A stretch of DNA of 64,000 nucleotides from Thioalkalivibrio sulfidiphilus HL-EbGr7 (GCF_000021985.1 NC_011901.1:682001-746000); one strand, 5' to 3'; counted from the stretch's first letter, positions 13,001-22,675 are shown. The notes: generated by a model not told the origin, from the sequence alone. Numbers and translations are program-made.

Positions 13001-15908
13001 CGGCAAGGTGGCCGTGGGACTGGCCACGGCGGTCAATCGCATCGACACCGCCGTGGATGCGCGCATCAGCGGCAACCTGGCCGGCGATGAGATCCGCGCC
13101 CGCAACGTGGTGGTGGACGCCTATTCCGAATCCACCATCCAGACCCTGACCGCGGGGCTATCCGCCGCGGGCAAGGGGGGTGTGGCGGGTTCCGTGTCCG
13201 TGAACCTGCTGGGCGGCAGCGTGGTGGCGGCGATCGACAATGGCGCCCGGGTGCACGCCCTCAACAACGTGGGGGTGCTGGCGGAGAACCGCGACGTCAT
13301 GAACGTGGTGGGCGGCGGTCTCGCCTTCGGCCTGTACGTGGGTGCGGCCGGTTCCGTGGCGGTGAACCTGATCAGCAGCGAGACCCACGCCTACATCGAC
13401 GGGGCCCAGGTGACTGCCCTGGCCGCGATCGACGGCGACCTGCTCACGGTGAACGACGGCAGCCTGGCCAACCGGCCCCAGGTGATCGCCATCGACCGCA
13501 CCGGCGAGCACCAGGCCAGCGCGGACAGCTATGCCAGCGGCATCAGTTTCAATGCCCTGACGGAGAACACCCGCCAGGTCCACGGCCTGGCGGTGAACGC
13601 CACCTCCACCCAGCGGGTGGGCGTGGCCGCCGGCTCCGCGGGCTTCGCCTTCAACCCCAAGGGCTCCGTGGGCCTGGCGGCCACGGTGAACGTCAGCGAG
13701 GTGGGCGGCGAGACCGGCGCCTGGATCCGCAACGCCCAGATCAATCCCGATACCACCGGCGCCGGTGCCGGGCAGACCGTGGACGTCAAGGCCAGCAGCC
13801 ACACCCATAACTCCAGCGCCGTGCTGGGGGCCGCCGGCGCCCTGGTGGCCGCCGGTGGCGCGGCCACCGTGGACGTCATCGACCGCAGCACGCGGGCCTA
13901 CCTGGAAGGCGGCAGCGTGCAGGCGGAGCGCGTGGCGGTACAGGCCCGCTCCACCCAGGGGGTCACCGCCATCGCCGCCGGGTTCACCGTGGGCGGGGTG
14001 GGACTGGCCGGCAGCGCGCCGGTGGTCCTGGCCAGTGCGGAGACCGGCGCCTGGATCGACGGCACCGAGGTGCGTGCCGTGGATCTCACCGTGGACGCCG
14101 CCTCCGATGCCGCCTTCAGCCTGATCGCCGGTTCCGCCAGCGGCGGTGTCCTCGCCGGGGCTGCCGCCATCGGCTTCCTGCAGAACGACAACCTCACCCG
14201 GGCGTACATCCAGAACAGCCGCATGAGTGTGGCGGGCAACACCGCCGGCATCGATGTCACCGGCGACCTGGTGGTGCAGGCCAGCGCCCACACCACCGTG
14301 AACACCTTCGTGGCCGGCGCCTCCTACGGCAGCACCGGTCTGGCCGGCATGGCCTCGGTGCTGCTGCTGGACGGCACCACCGAGGCCTGGATCTTCAACA
14401 GCGACGTGGGCCTGGTTTCCGGCGGCGCCGGCAGTGTGCGCGTGGCGGCCTCGGACAGCCTGTCCGTGGATGCCATGACCGGGGGTGTGGCCCTGGGCGG
14501 CAATGCCGCCGGCGCGGCCGCCGCCGTGCTGCTGGGCGGCAGCAGGACCGAGGCGGCCATCAGCCGCAGCGATCTGCAGGTGCGGGGCGACGTGGACGTG
14601 ATCGCCGAGCGGGACTGGAACATCGATCTGCTCACCATGTCCGGCGCACTGGCCTCCGGCGCCGGCCTGGGCGGCGCCGCGAGCGTCATCCTGCTCGGCC
14701 AGGGCAGTGCCGGCGCGCCCATCATCGGTGAACTGAACCAGGGCGGCAGCGGTACCCTGAGTTCCGTGGATGCCCTGACCGGTGCGGCGGTGTACGAGGA
14801 CGACGAGGCACTGCTCACCCCGGAGGAACAGGCACGTCTGCAAGGCGGCAGCGGTGCGCGCAGTGCGGCGCAGCGGGTGAGCAGCGGCCGTTACAACGGC
14901 GTGAAGGCCCTGGTGGACGACCAGACCCGTATCAACGCCATCGGCCCGGGCGCGAACCTCACGGTGCAGGCCACGGACCGGACCCGAACCCTGTCCACCA
15001 CCGGCGCCGTGGGCCTGGGTCTGTCCATGGCGGGCGTGGGTGCGGGTGCCGGCGTGACCCGGATCTACACGGTGGTGGAGGCGGCGGTGAGCGATGCCCA
15101 GACCATCCAGGGCTTCGACTCCCTCCTGGTCAGCGCCTCGGCCCTGGATCGCGGCAACGGCCCCGCCGCCCGGATCGACGCCCTGGCAGGCGGCGGTGGT
15201 GCCGGGCTGGGCCTGGGCGCCGCCTATGCCGATGCCCGCATCCAGAACACCGTGAGCGCGACCCTGGGCGGCCAGGGGATCGAGGCCGGCAGCATTCTGA
15301 TCCAGGCCGAGGACAGCACCAGCGTGCGCACCGACGCCAAGGGCGCCGGCGGGGCCTTCGGGATCGCGGTGGGCGTGGCCCTGAGCCATGCCCAGAAGAC
15401 CAGCACCGTCACGGCCGGCGTGGCCGCCGGTGCGCAGATCGACAACCTGCCGTCGCTCGACATCGAGGCCACCAGCAGAGGCCAGGTGAGCGCCAGCGCC
15501 ACGGCCCTGGCCGGCGGCGTGTTCGCGGCGGGCGCCGGTGCCGATGTCTATGCCCCGGGATGCCGCGACGGTCAATGCCGGCATCGGTGCCGGCGCGACG
15601 GTCAACCTGAGCCCTGGCGGCAGCCTGTCCGTCGATGCCCGCGCCGAGCCCGGCGCCCGGGCCGAGGCACTCGGCGTGAGCGTGGGCGGCAGCGCCGCGG
15701 TGGGCGTGTCCCTGGCCGAGGCGGTGGCCGCCACCCAGGTGAACGCCTTCCTGGGCAGCGGTGCCAGCATCACCGGCACGGGCCTGGATATCGCCTTCCG
15801 GGCCATCAGCGAACCCGCGGGCGGCGGTCACGGGGCCTGGGCCCGGGCGACCGCGGGCGCCGGATCCGCGCTGCTGGCCGGCGCCGGTGCCGACGCCCGT
15901 GCCCGTGA
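4044..15908 (+). CDS. Adhesin segment 1: secretion domain and repeat-rich shaft
   Basis: Start chosen at ATG 4044, with AAGAG four to eight bases upstream; an in-frame TTG at 4002 is less likely. The first 55 residues form a long, basic signal peptide ending near GAAPGLLQA. The TPS domain follows (HNAFNSFHHFQVGEGHTAN, then VVINGTLNS and NVVFADPHGFVVGAGG). From about 6447 come three repeats of about 500 residues joined by acidic Gly/Asp linkers. From about 10960 to 15500 come at least eighteen shorter modules with a recurring core such as GAAVGYNEITTTTRARI or AGSVSVNLLGGSVVAAI. The authentic frame ends near 15555; codons from there to the stop at 15908 are out of frame (Cys/Arg-rich text foreign to the protein). 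The product would be exported and cell-surface associated. Confidence 0.85.
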   Translation: MGRQQQKRRAIRGRRADRCGRETTPAGVFPRFRPHPLSLAALAAFGAAPGLLQADGSLGIVPDGRTQTHLDQSTPGITHIHTDTVRGHNAFNSFHHFQVGEGHTANLHLPQYTRNLINLVHDSRVVINGTLNSYKDGAIGGNVVFADPHGFVVGAGGQVNVGSLAVATPTTAFMNQLIAPDGGISDSHVARLLEGDIPVSADGLISIQGQVNATDAILLLGHQVQLSGGLNTRLSDTEHQVLFSSAVNVEGLGLGADVQIADGDIVIVARDDVSISGDISARGRSGRSGGTVLVTAGGHVTLESSARLDVSGEGAGSDGGTLVVYGESSATVLGAAELKARGGESGDGGFIEVSAGDQIRIQGGRYDAGASNGALGQILFDPYDIYVGVSDTDIVQSVDLFLTGNVTWIASESITIAENVTFSTRDLASGDHEAGVSAGDSGNIHFISPNILIEEGARLFAHVEEGSSYQAGSITLEALKGDQTRLGVATSAARIDVHGELRGGDINLIAHAAARVSEDATDTNALRGLATDLLDGLLDLVPQFDMGFGIADAVASIVVHDTAVLEASGDIHLDARATREVSLEAGAVGDLAGVAALYGELRGETRAEIRAGAQVSAGGQLAVQARSDNTLNLDAATRAGDNDVYFAGTLAIGIADGLETVASIALDAPADGDHAGDILVWARTDNDFRISALNEASPGGSVGLAAAVLDASTSSRAGAEGGIRVGGDLTVIAESDTAARQVAAATGAPDGGGGDGEGASAEGDSGAVAEFIQGFQGKQSEGIESGGDGPGGQDNGGLPLDLGAAVAVSLGGASSEARLGDTTLEAGGDVALIATTHERNLSTHALSGASSAAEDGSGNPLAVSAAVAVTDLSLGASAVIGPQASVNAARVGVLAQVDLPLRGAWGEDENTGSLDNLTGEQPEDLASYLTSHASASVEAGEDTQVGLGGAVNYLNIAVSTEAAIDGEVTASGAAGAWETTVDGRSFHWDQAVSVTARSRLETLDVAGNVTGFGSAVGIGGVFNWVTHDVNTRARIGAGAEIVTTGLAVNAEGIHTLIAYAPVSGSGDGGSLGLGAAGVYAGLKTRTTAEVQDNARVNVDRPVPGSPDPLPPTPDNVAVMALGRNTLEVASASIAAGQQTVGLSATVAYGDLDVETTARVGSGQGLNAADLVIHARNDNDLSVSAAASSEGTAALGIAAAIADVNTVTLAELSRDVTLDGGLTLAAESSTARLAVAAETSVADAEAADEGAATADNDQGSTRFVADRTQGASDQAAASGDDGQGGSSHASAPGTGDDGGLPIKFGSAVAINLASETADARIGNGVSVQADGDAVVFARRELHELETRAVSAATSSADGGDSGAGDSGVAVSISAGVAVGIIDQHARAIVGDRDDATGAVNADGVQISAARLGVGAELLVPARDEQAPGLDDFMGESDPDTGALNGHASATLSGSGDTVSLAGAVNYLDLSSAAEARIGSGAILTLAADGDPDGWSASLAGEELAAFAAVLDVAVLARVETITVAGNQAETGKVGIGGAFNWVQQDTRVLAEVLADQVSAGGVDADLRVAAERRDLMVVLTPVTGEAGETVGIGAGVALGMLHGETTARLEPGTELDITGAARVAAQGDNETVVAAGTSVSGSARVGFSATVAYTEVRGATRATARGGLSAGSLTVEAHNTHDHETSASAQVSGGAAVGIAAAVADIAPEALATLGGTVVAADGVTVLATSTSTGNQVAASTVASGGEEGEEGDGESSAGTSGNDQGSTDFARGRGEQGGESLDGRMAGSGDPGGNGGGDDSGGFGLQLGSALALNFSSQTARAVVEDGSSVTAADGEVAVIARTEDTGIRNWAEAGATSQTEDGDTSLLVSAAVAVGLYDYTAEALVGDNVTLSAARIGVAAEVSLPLGASLDKWTDLDGWIEFFETKPGLSAVDDNITEWAEAQIDTYASATTTSSGESIDIAGAVNYVDFSNTATAWVGEGSVLTATGIGTGPWSTVYGEDRSVAWTHGVTITAHAETATIDVAGNFDSLLSPGQSSDGGKLALGAAFNWVNHENKVTAGLADHVTVVAQDTDLGVRATAFDQVIAISPTSGAGAGIAGNGIVSLTLLDNETVASIGEGADITARSVSVEASQALSVWSVAGALTQADNAAVGIAVAANDLNTTTHAFIAGGVIRTDDLGVSAATSGLVGAGALAGALAGDAPGGVGEAKGLTDKASENLQDRTAETNGEADGLSGDDDAIFAEGEAELLAASEDGEDPNNPDYAEDGRLSESDRQGGAEDEFLADNTRAKSNTGSNDPDQKNFGIAVSGSGTVNLSSLETRAWVSGVQVEALDAGMVDVTISALNDTDLISVSGAGALVRAGKNADGPQVAFAGAVAYNVLANTTEAALRDSTLSDAGGVNVSAITSGDQIAIALGLAANTAASDSKSASLAGSVSIARTRNQTLSGIYNSSLDGTGSGDLAVLAYDRSRIASGGGALTLGGAIGVGAAVSVNLIGNGIDAVIEGGRVEGFEDVAVRALSASRILGLAAMVGFNKGRLGFGGSAVFNQVRNTIHAGIVEGAEVGAAGDVIVTAAGTDLEPAAVQALGRRDSGVDFDAGDTPLTNPDYQASEEDGSLDEAPQIGGAEIRGEAIIGIAGTITGSSKAAIGLSFAGNWVESSYTARIDQATVQAGGEVSVTAADSAVIIGVGVGGGASGKFAGMGAGVANVIRSSAEASVIGKPGFGGALDVDAGGLNVLALKESDIYSLAGGFAFSSKASIGAAVGYNEITTTTRARIEDARVRVDEAIHVDALSTSGIYGGAIAGAGAGTFALGGSVVINRIGQTVDAGVSGSTLTADSLRINAGDSDDTRTADIWALSGNIAGAGKVAVGVAVAYNEIGGWTGGSANAFTAGVDGSTLILSDQLEVRSGARSNVQTLAATGAFAGNVAAGASVAVSNIGTRVESAITDSRVNASGQPGAGSLDVTVSARDASTIRAAAGSLQGAGKVAVGLATAVNRIDTAVDARISGNLAGDEIRARNVVVDAYSESTIQTLTAGLSAAGKGGVAGSVSVNLLGGSVVAAIDNGARVHALNNVGVLAENRDVMNVVGGGLAFGLYVGAAGSVAVNLISSETHAYIDGAQVTALAAIDGDLLTVNDGSLANRPQVIAIDRTGEHQASADSYASGISFNALTENTRQVHGLAVNATSTQRVGVAAGSAGFAFNPKGSVGLAATVNVSEVGGETGAWIRNAQINPDTTGAGAGQTVDVKASSHTHNSSAVLGAAGALVAAGGAATVDVIDRSTRAYLEGGSVQAERVAVQARSTQGVTAIAAGFTVGGVGLAGSAPVVLASAETGAWIDGTEVRAVDLTVDAASDAAFSLIAGSASGGVLAGAAAIGFLQNDNLTRAYIQNSRMSVAGNTAGIDVTGDLVVQASAHTTVNTFVAGASYGSTGLAGMASVLLLDGTTEAWIFNSDVGLVSGGAGSVRVAASDSLSVDAMTGGVALGGNAAGAAAAVLLGGSRTEAAISRSDLQVRGDVDVIAERDWNIDLLTMSGALASGAGLGGAASVILLGQGSAGAPIIGELNQGGSGTLSSVDALTGAAVYEDDEALLTPEEQARLQGGSGARSAAQRVSSGRYNGVKALVDDQTRINAIGPGANLTVQATDRTRTLSTTGAVGLGLSMAGVGAGAGVTRIYTVVEAAVSDAQTIQGFDSLLVSASALDRGNGPAARIDALAGGGGAGLGLGAAYADARIQNTVSATLGGQGIEAGSILIQAEDSTSVRTDAKGAGGAFGIAVGVALSHAQKTSTVTAGVAAGAQIDNLPSLDIEATSRGQVSASATALAGGVFAAGAGADVYAPGCRDGQCRHRCRRDGQPEPWRQPVRRCPRRARRPGRGTRRERGRQRRGGRVPGRGGGRHPGERLPGQRCQHHRHGPGYRLPGHQRTRGRRSRGLGPGDRGRRIRAAGRRRCRRPCP
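6440..10960 (+). repeat. Three tandem ~1.5-kb repeats inside the adhesin
   Basis: Units begin near 6447, 7950 and 9465 with the related starts GAAVAVSLGGASSEARLG, GSAVAINLASETADARIG and GSALALNFSSQTARAV, about 1,500 bases apart. Each unit then has a SAAVAV segment, an ARxGV segment, a GAVNYL segment (VGLGGAVNYLNI, VSLAGAVNYLDL, IDIAGAVNYVDF), an AFNWV motif and an acidic Gly/Asp-rich linker. A partial fourth start (GIAVSGSGTVNLSSLETRAW) follows at about 10960. The repeats have diverged at the protein level. Confidence 0.75.
15553..15556 (+). other. Frameshift site 1 in adhesin (extra C in a C4 run)
   Basis: The run GCCCCGGG reads correctly as GCCCGGG. Removing one C joins ADVYA to RDAATVNAGIGAG, matching the related repeat GADARARDQSQVNAYADA about 110 residues later. 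A single-base insertion is the simplest explanation. Confidence 0.8.
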
Positions 15909-18900
15909 CCAGTCCCAGGTCAATGCCTACGCGGACGCCAATGCCTCGATCCTCAGCCCCGGGAGTGCACCGGGGGCGGTGCGCTTCGAGGCCACCGCCA
16001 GGCCGCGTGCCTACGCGGAGGGCACGGGCATCAGCGTCAGCGGCGCCCTGTCCATCGGTGTGGCCCTGGCGGATGCCCTGGTCGCCACCCAGGTCAACGC
16101 CTGGCTGGGCAACGGCGTGCGGATCGAGGGCGACGACACCAGCCTGCGCCTGGTGGCCACGGCGGTGCCCGGCGGTTCCCGCGCCGCCGAGGCCCAGGTG
16201 ACCGCCGGCAGTGGCGCGCTGGTGGGTGCCACCGGGGCGCGCGCCACGGCGCGCAACAGCGCCCAGGTGCGGGCCTACACGGGCAGTGATGTGCGCCTGC
16301 CGGGTGGCAACGTGGAACTGCGCGCGGTCAACACCACCGACCAGCTGGCCCAGGGGCGCGCCACCACCATCGGTCTGCTGGCGGGCGGCGTGATCAATGC
16401 CAGCGCCAGCTCGAACACCCAGACCCACGCCTGGCTGGGTCAGGACAACCGGGCGGCTGGCGAGCGCGTCGGCCACATCGACGTGCACACCTTCGGCGAG
16501 AATCGCGACCAGGCCGACGCCACTTCCGGCACCGGCGGCGTGGTGGCCGGTTCCGCCGCCTCGGTGAGCACCTCGAGCCTCGCCAACAACAGTGCGCGCA
16601 TCCTGGGTGGTCACGGGGCGCCGCTTCGGGTCGGGCAGGTGAGCGTCAACGCCACCCAGCAGACCCGCTTCAGCGGCACCGTGGACAGCACCCGCGCCTC
16701 GGTGGCCGGTGCCAGCGGCGCCCGGGCGAGCCACACGGTGAACAGCACCGTGCTGACCCGGGTGGACGACAACGCCGACATTCGCGCCAGCAACGTGATC
16801 CTCACGGCCAACAATGTGATCCGTCAGGTCAACCGGGGAGAGAACATCTCCGTGGCGGCCGGTGGATTCCTCAACGGTTCCGCCGGCCGCGCCGACGCCA
16901 CCATGATCGCCGACACCCGGGTGGAAATGGGCCGGGGCGCGCAGGTGGACGCCAGCGACGGCCAGGGCGGTGGCGATATCGTGGTGAACGTGCGCAACGA
17001 CATCGTCGCCTATCAGTACGCCAAGCTCGACACCGGCGGCGCCGTGGACATCGCCCGGGTCGAGTCCCACATCACCAGCAGCAACATCGGCCGTGTGATC
17101 TTCGAGGAGGGCGCACGGGCCTCCGCCGGTGGCGATCTGAGGGTGGGCGTGCGCACCGATGCGGATATCGAGGCGCGGGGCAATTCCCGTACCCATGGCG
17201 GCGCCGGTTTCGCCCAGGGCCGGGCCACCGCCTACCTGACGACGGATCACCTGATCCAGGTGAGCGGGGGCGCGACCCTGGAGTCCGGCGGCAATCTGCA
17301 CCTTCTGACCGGTTACGACGCCAGCGGCGGCCGGGGCAATCTGACGGCCTATGCCCACGTGTACGTGTGGAACAAGACCGCCCTGCCCATCCAGACCGAT
17401 CCCTATGCCCACGCCAACCTGGTGAGCACCAACGGCATCGACCTGCAGGCGAACAGCGTCGTGATCGCCGGGGTGGACGGCAACCTGAGGACCAGTCAGG
17501 GCAGCTACTCGGCCCGGGGCGAAGGGCGCGGCAAGGACCTGTATCGGGAGGTGGCCGAGCGGGTGGGCAACTTCTTCGTCGGCATCGCCAACACCTTCGG
17601 CGCCAACGTCCCCGAGGTGAACCTGGAGATCAAGAAGGACAGCCGCTTCCTGTCCGCCAACGACTGGATCCGTGTGGATGGTCAACTCACCGTCGGCACC
17701 GCCACCTACGAATACCTGATCGTCACCGCCGACGAGAGTCAGCCCTTCGGCCTGCGGGTGGAGACCAGCCGCGGCGTGCAGGTGAACGTGAGCATCGTCG
17801 ATATCCGCGATGAACTCCAGGCACAGCTGGACCAGTGGCAGGAGATCATCGACCTGTTCGAGGAGATGAGCGGACAGCCGGGCTACGCGGACCAGGACAA
17901 GTCACAGTTGTGGATCGCCGTGGCCCAGGCCCAGACCCTGGAGGCGCAGCTGGCGGCCCTGGACAGCGGCGAGACCACCGTGGTGCAGGTGGATGTGGCG
18001 AACATCACCGCCCGTGCCGGCGAGCTGTACATGGAGACCTCCACCCTGACCGGCGGCGGTCACATCACCCTGGCGCCCAAGCCGGACAACCTGCCCGAGT
18101 TCATGCAGCCCGAGGGCGCGCCCAGTGTGCTGCTGCTCAACCGCACCGATGCCTTCCTGCGCACCAACGACATCACCATCGAGTCGGGTACCGGACGTAT
18201 CACCCTGCTCACCCGCAACAACGTATTCGGCATTCCCGTGCCCCAGGTCGTGGATCTCACCGGCCAGAGTGTATTCGGCGGCATCGGGATCACCAGCCCG
18301 GGTCTGGTGGGCAGCCAGGGCGAGGTGGTCATCGTCAACGATTTCGATCCGCCCGGCGGCGTGAGCGGCATCCCGCCCTGGATTCGCCTGGAAGGCAAGA
18401 TCAGCAATCCCGGCGGACTGGTGGAGGTGATCAACCGCCGGGGCACCATCATGACCACCGGCGAGATCGACGCCGGCACCCTGAACATCCGCGCCGGCGG
18501 CGACTTCGTGCAGCTGTATCGCCCGGGGATCGACGATATCGGCGGGCGCCAGGCCGATGGCGGACGCATCGTCGGCGGGCGCATCTACATCAATGCCCAG
18601 TACATCAACATCAACGGCCTGATCCAGTCCGGCATGCCGGACTGGACGGTGACCTTCACCCAGGATCACCAGGATCTCATGGACGCCCATCTGCAGGGCT
18701 GGCTGGGTGAGAGCGAGATCACCAATCCCTGGTACAGCTGGCTCAGCCAGTGGCTGAGCGGCAGCCTGCTGCGTGAACTGTTCGGCGTGGTGGGCGGCGA
18801 GGCCGTCGGCTCCCGCAACGTGGATCCGCTGCTCAAGCTCACCGGCGGCGAGGGCCGGGAGATCAACTGGGGCGAACTGTCCGCCTACTACAATGCCGAG

Positions 18901-20100
18901 ACCGATCGCATCGAACTCACGCCGGAGGCGGTGGGCGGTGGCTACGTATTCCTGTTCGGACACATCCTGAGCACCGGCTGCGAGAACAACGACGTGGGCT
19001 GCGGCATCCAGGTGCGCAGCGGCTTTGGCGACATCAGCGTCTACAACGAGACCAATCGCGAGGTGGTGCTGCGCAACCTCAACGTGGGCGATCCGGTCAA
19101 CGGCGTGGTGGAGATCTGGGACACCGGCAAGGCCGATCTCCAGGGCAATCCGTGGCTGACCTACCTGGAGCACGACTACCAGAGCGACGTCATCACCCGC
19201 ACCGAGGCCCGCCTCACCCTGGAGTTCCAGGAGGTGGGGACCAATGCGGCGGGTCAGCCGATTACCGAGGCGGTCGTCGTGCCGGTGAACCCCGACGTGG
19301 TCACCATCGACGGGCGGGAGACGGTCTATACACCGGCCCAGGGGCTGTCGATCCTGACCTATGAGGGCCAGCGTTACGTGCTGCCCACCTGGCTGGCGCA
19401 GCTGCACCAGAACGTGGCCGACATCGGCCGCTGGTTCGGCATCGATTTCGGTATCGAGACCCAGCGGGCCGACCTGCCCGTGGAGGTCAAGTTCATCGGC
19501 AACAGCGCCGGGCGCATCCTGGTGGATTCCGTCAGCGGCGTGATCATCGACGGCACCCTGCGCAATCCCGAGGGCACCACCACCATCCTGACCGAGGGCG
19601 CCCTGAGCCAGATCAATGCCGGCGCCAGCCTGCAGGGCCACACGGTGATCATCGATGCCGTCAACGGTATCGGCGGGGAGGACAACCCGGTGCGCCTGCG
19701 GGTCGGCGAGGGGGGCATCACTGCCGTGACCCAGACCGGCGACGTCTATCTCTCCCAGAGCGGCGGCGACCTGGGCGTGATCCGCATCGGCACCGGCGAC
19801 GGCCACGTGAACGTGGAGGCGGTCAACGCCATCGTCAACCTGCGTGACGACGCCCAGCGGGCCATCTATGGCGGCACCCTGAGCCTGAGTGCCGGCGGAG
19901 ACGTGGGCCGCCTGGATCGCGGGCTTGCCATCGATACCGGTGTGGGCGTCGCCCCCGGTCGATGGCCGCGTGCCGCTCGGGGCCTCGGCGCTCAACGTCA
20001 CCAGCGGCGGCGATGTGCACGTGATCGAGGTGGACGGCGACCTGCAGGTGGAGCAGCTGCTGGCCGTGGGCACGCTGCGGGTGCGGGTCGACAACGGTGA
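15557..20100 (+). CDS. Adhesin segment 2: middle of the shaft
   Basis: Open frame continuous with segment 1 after a one-base correction; its own first ATG (15538) has no ribosome binding site, so it is not an independent gene. It opens with three copies of a roughly 110-residue repeat (ATQVNAFLGSG, ATQVNAWLGNG and THAWLGQDN cores). The sequence becomes less repetitive from about 17400, with a short charged stretch LQAQLDQWQEIIDLFEEM. A pair of cysteines (STGCENNDVGCG, near 18980) stands out in an otherwise nearly cysteine-free protein and could form a surface disulfide. The genuine frame ends near 19955. Confidence 0.8.
19952..19956 (+). other. Frameshift site 2 in adhesin (extra C in a C5 run)
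   Basis: GTCGCCCCCGGTCGATGG reads on as GVAPVDGRVPLGASALNV if one C is removed. Otherwise the frame continues only to a stop at 20100 through Arg/Ala/His-rich text foreign to the protein. This is the same type of error or variant as at 15553. Confidence 0.8.
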
Positions 20101-22675
20101 CCTGATCAACGCCTTCGAGCGGGGCGAACTGGACGAGGAGGCGATCAATCGCCTGCGCAGCATCTGGCAGGAGATGCGCCTGACCCGTGAATGGGGCGTG
20201 GGTGATGCCATCGAGGAGTCGGTGCGCGCCTACGAGACCCTGGTGCAGGCGCGCTACGCGGAGTACTGGCTGCTGCGTGAACTCTCCGACGGCAGCGGGG
20301 TGTTCGACCTGGACGAGGCCGGTCAGGACCTGCTGCGCCATGCCGCCTTGCGCGACCTGCTCCCCGCGCTCATGCCGGACAACGACACCGATCTGGACGA
20401 GGCGCACCTGAACACCCTGGCCGGCGGTCTCGATGCGGCACAGATCAATGCCTATGCCGCCAGCCGTTACGGCGAACTGGAGAGCGAATTCCGGGACATC
20501 TTCGGGGTGGATGACCTGACACAGGTGAGCGGCTTCGACAGTTTCCGGGACGACTTCAGCTACACCGCGCCCGAGGCCGTGCGCGAGGCGATCGCCGAGG
20601 GCGCGGAGTGGACCGAGGAAGAGCTCCTGCGGGGTATCGATGCCGGCGCCCTGATCGAGGTCACCGACACCCAGTTCGAGCGACTCGCGCCGAACCTGAT
20701 CGGTGAACGCATCGAGATCTCCACACCCAACGGCCGCGTGGGTGCCGCCGATGACCCGTTGACCATCCTGTTCCCGGGCGATACCGGCGCGCCATTCGAA
20801 TTCACCCCGGAGCAGATCGCCGCCCTGGTGTCCGCGCAGCCGGGTGATATCCGCGTGCTGGGTGACGCGGTGTTCAACGAGTTCGGCGAGCTCGTCAGCG
20901 GCACGGTGGAGGGCCTGGTCATCGAGCGTGCACGGCCAGTGGGCGTGGTGCACGGGGTCGATGGCAGTATCACTGCGGAGGCCAGCGGTGATGCCGGGGG
21001 CGATATCTTCCTGGGCGCCACCGAGGCCATCATGATCCTGGAGCGCATTGCCGGCGGCGGCAATGTTCGCCTGCAGACCCGGGCAGGCCTGTTCAGCGCG
21101 CAACCAGGCGTTACCGTGATCGAGGGGGCCGGCGGCGGCCTGCTGCTGGAAGGCGGCACGGGCCCCATCGGCACCGTGGACGCCCCGATCCAGATGTCAC
21201 TGAGCGCCGCGCCCTACGTGACAGCCCGCGCCACGGGTGACATTCATCTTCACGAGATCGACGGCAGTCTGACGGTGGAGCGCATGTTCTCCCAGGACGG
21301 CAGCGTCAATCTCCAGGCCGCGGGCGATATCCTCAGTTTCTATAACGACGCGCTGGTGGATATCCGCGCCGGTGGGGCGACGCTGATTGCGGGCGGACGC
21401 ATCGGCGGGCAGGGCGACGAGGCCCTGGACCTGGATCTGGGTGAGGACGGGACCGTGGCCGCGTCGGCCGGTGATGAGATCCACCTGGCCGCGCCCGAGG
21501 GTGACCTGCGCCTGGCGGGCGTGCACGCCGGCGGCGATGTGAGCCTCATTGCCCGTGACGGCATCTACAGCGCCTACGGCGATGTGGCGGTGCCTGTGCT
21601 GGATCTGAGCGGGCCCCGCGACGGCTGGGCCACCCTGATCGCGGGCACCGGCATCGGCCTTGAGTCCGCGCCCATCGTGCTGGACATCGGCGGCGTGGAT
21701 GCCTACACCGCCGCAGGCGGCATCCACCTGTACGCCCTGGATGATCTCGCCGCCGGTGAGATCCACGCGCCCGCCGGTCCGGTGGATGTTTCCGTGGACG
21801 GTGATTTTACCTTTGGCAGTCTGATCGCCGGCGATTGGATCCGGCTGCGCAGCTTCGGCGATCTCATCGGTGACAGCCTGCTGGCGGTCAACGGCATCGA
21901 GGCCGCAGCGGGCTTCGACCGTTTCGGCGAGGCGGTGCGGCCGGCCTGGATCCGCTTCGGCGAGCTGGAGGGGCTGTGGGCCCGGCTGCGTGCCACCGCG
22001 GCCATCGAGCTGGGCCTGGCCTCGGTGTACGAACACCTGCACTTGCAGGCGGACTACCTGGATGCGGGCGTGGCGCACCTGATGACTGAGGGCCCGATGC
22101 TGGAGATGCGGCTTGAGGGCGCGAACCAGGAGGCCGCCGAGTATGCTCGACTGGTGGTGGACGCGCCCCTGGGACTGCATTTCCCGGTCTACGCGGCGAT
22201 GGACTCCGAATTGCGCACCACCGCCAGCGAGGTCCGTCTGGATCAGGCCTATGTGTCGGGCATGCTGGAACTGTTTACCCCTGGTGCATACGTGTACATG
22301 AACAACCGGTCACCGGCGCCGGTCCGGTCGTCGGTGCAGCTTTATGAGACCGACCACCGCTTCTTCCTGGAACAGAGCGCTGTCGAGACCTACACCAGTG
22401 CCTACGTGGTCTGGTATGCGCCGGGCTTCCAGGTGCGCGTGCCCAACTACCTGCCCGGACGCCAGAACACCGGGCTGGATTACGAGGGTGCCAGCGTGGT
22501 GCGCGACACCGAGCGATTCGCCAGCCATGGGCACGGCAACGGCGTTCTGCTGCCGGCCATGCGCAGCGGCGTGCCGGGTGACGCCGAGGACGAGGACCTG
22601 GTGGAGAGCCTGGAGGGCCTGCCCCTCAAGCTGGATTCCAGCCACGGCGGGGGCGTCGCCCGCGCCGGCAACTGA
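19957..22675 (+). CDS. Adhesin segment 3: C-terminal region
   Basis: The last ~905 codons of the adhesin. Repeats here are loose, of the type SGGDVHVIEVDGDLQVEQL, ATGDIHLHEIDGSLTVERM and AAGGIHLYALDDLAAGEI, the degenerate solenoid repeats usual in TpsA proteins. A more helical, acidic stretch (about 20100-20700, LDEEAINRLRSIWQEM) interrupts them. The C-terminus ends in a His/Gly/Asp-rich tail (FASHGHGNGVLLPAM onward) with no autotransporter barrel, as expected for a protein exported by a separate TpsB partner. The stop is 22 bases before the transporter ATG, so the two are probably cotranscribed. Confidence 0.8.

Larger units (their letters stand above)
4044..22675 (+). other. Whole adhesin locus: giant two-partner secretion exoprotein (tpsA), reading frame broken twice
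   Basis: Three consecutive open segments, each one base out of register with the previous one, together encode about 6,210 codons of one continuous filamentous adhesin. The frame changes after 15553-15556 and after 19952-19956. Removing one C from each C run restores a protein that aligns with its own repeats across both joints: ADVY-ARDAATVNAG matches the later ADARARDQSQVNAY, and TGVGVA joins to PVDGRVPLGASALNV. The N-terminal filamentous-haemagglutinin secretion domain and the FhaC-type transporter gene directly downstream identify the family. The composition (Ala, Gly, Val, Asp, hardly any Cys) and beta-solenoid-like repetition resemble the large LktA-type filamentous adhesins. The frame breaks may be sequencing errors, decay or slipped-strand variation. 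Confidence 0.85.

Noticed and set aside
13158-17685. Further long antisense frames opposite the adhesin
   Set aside because: Same artefact; composition is Gly/His/Ala/Gln-rich and follows the sense repeats.
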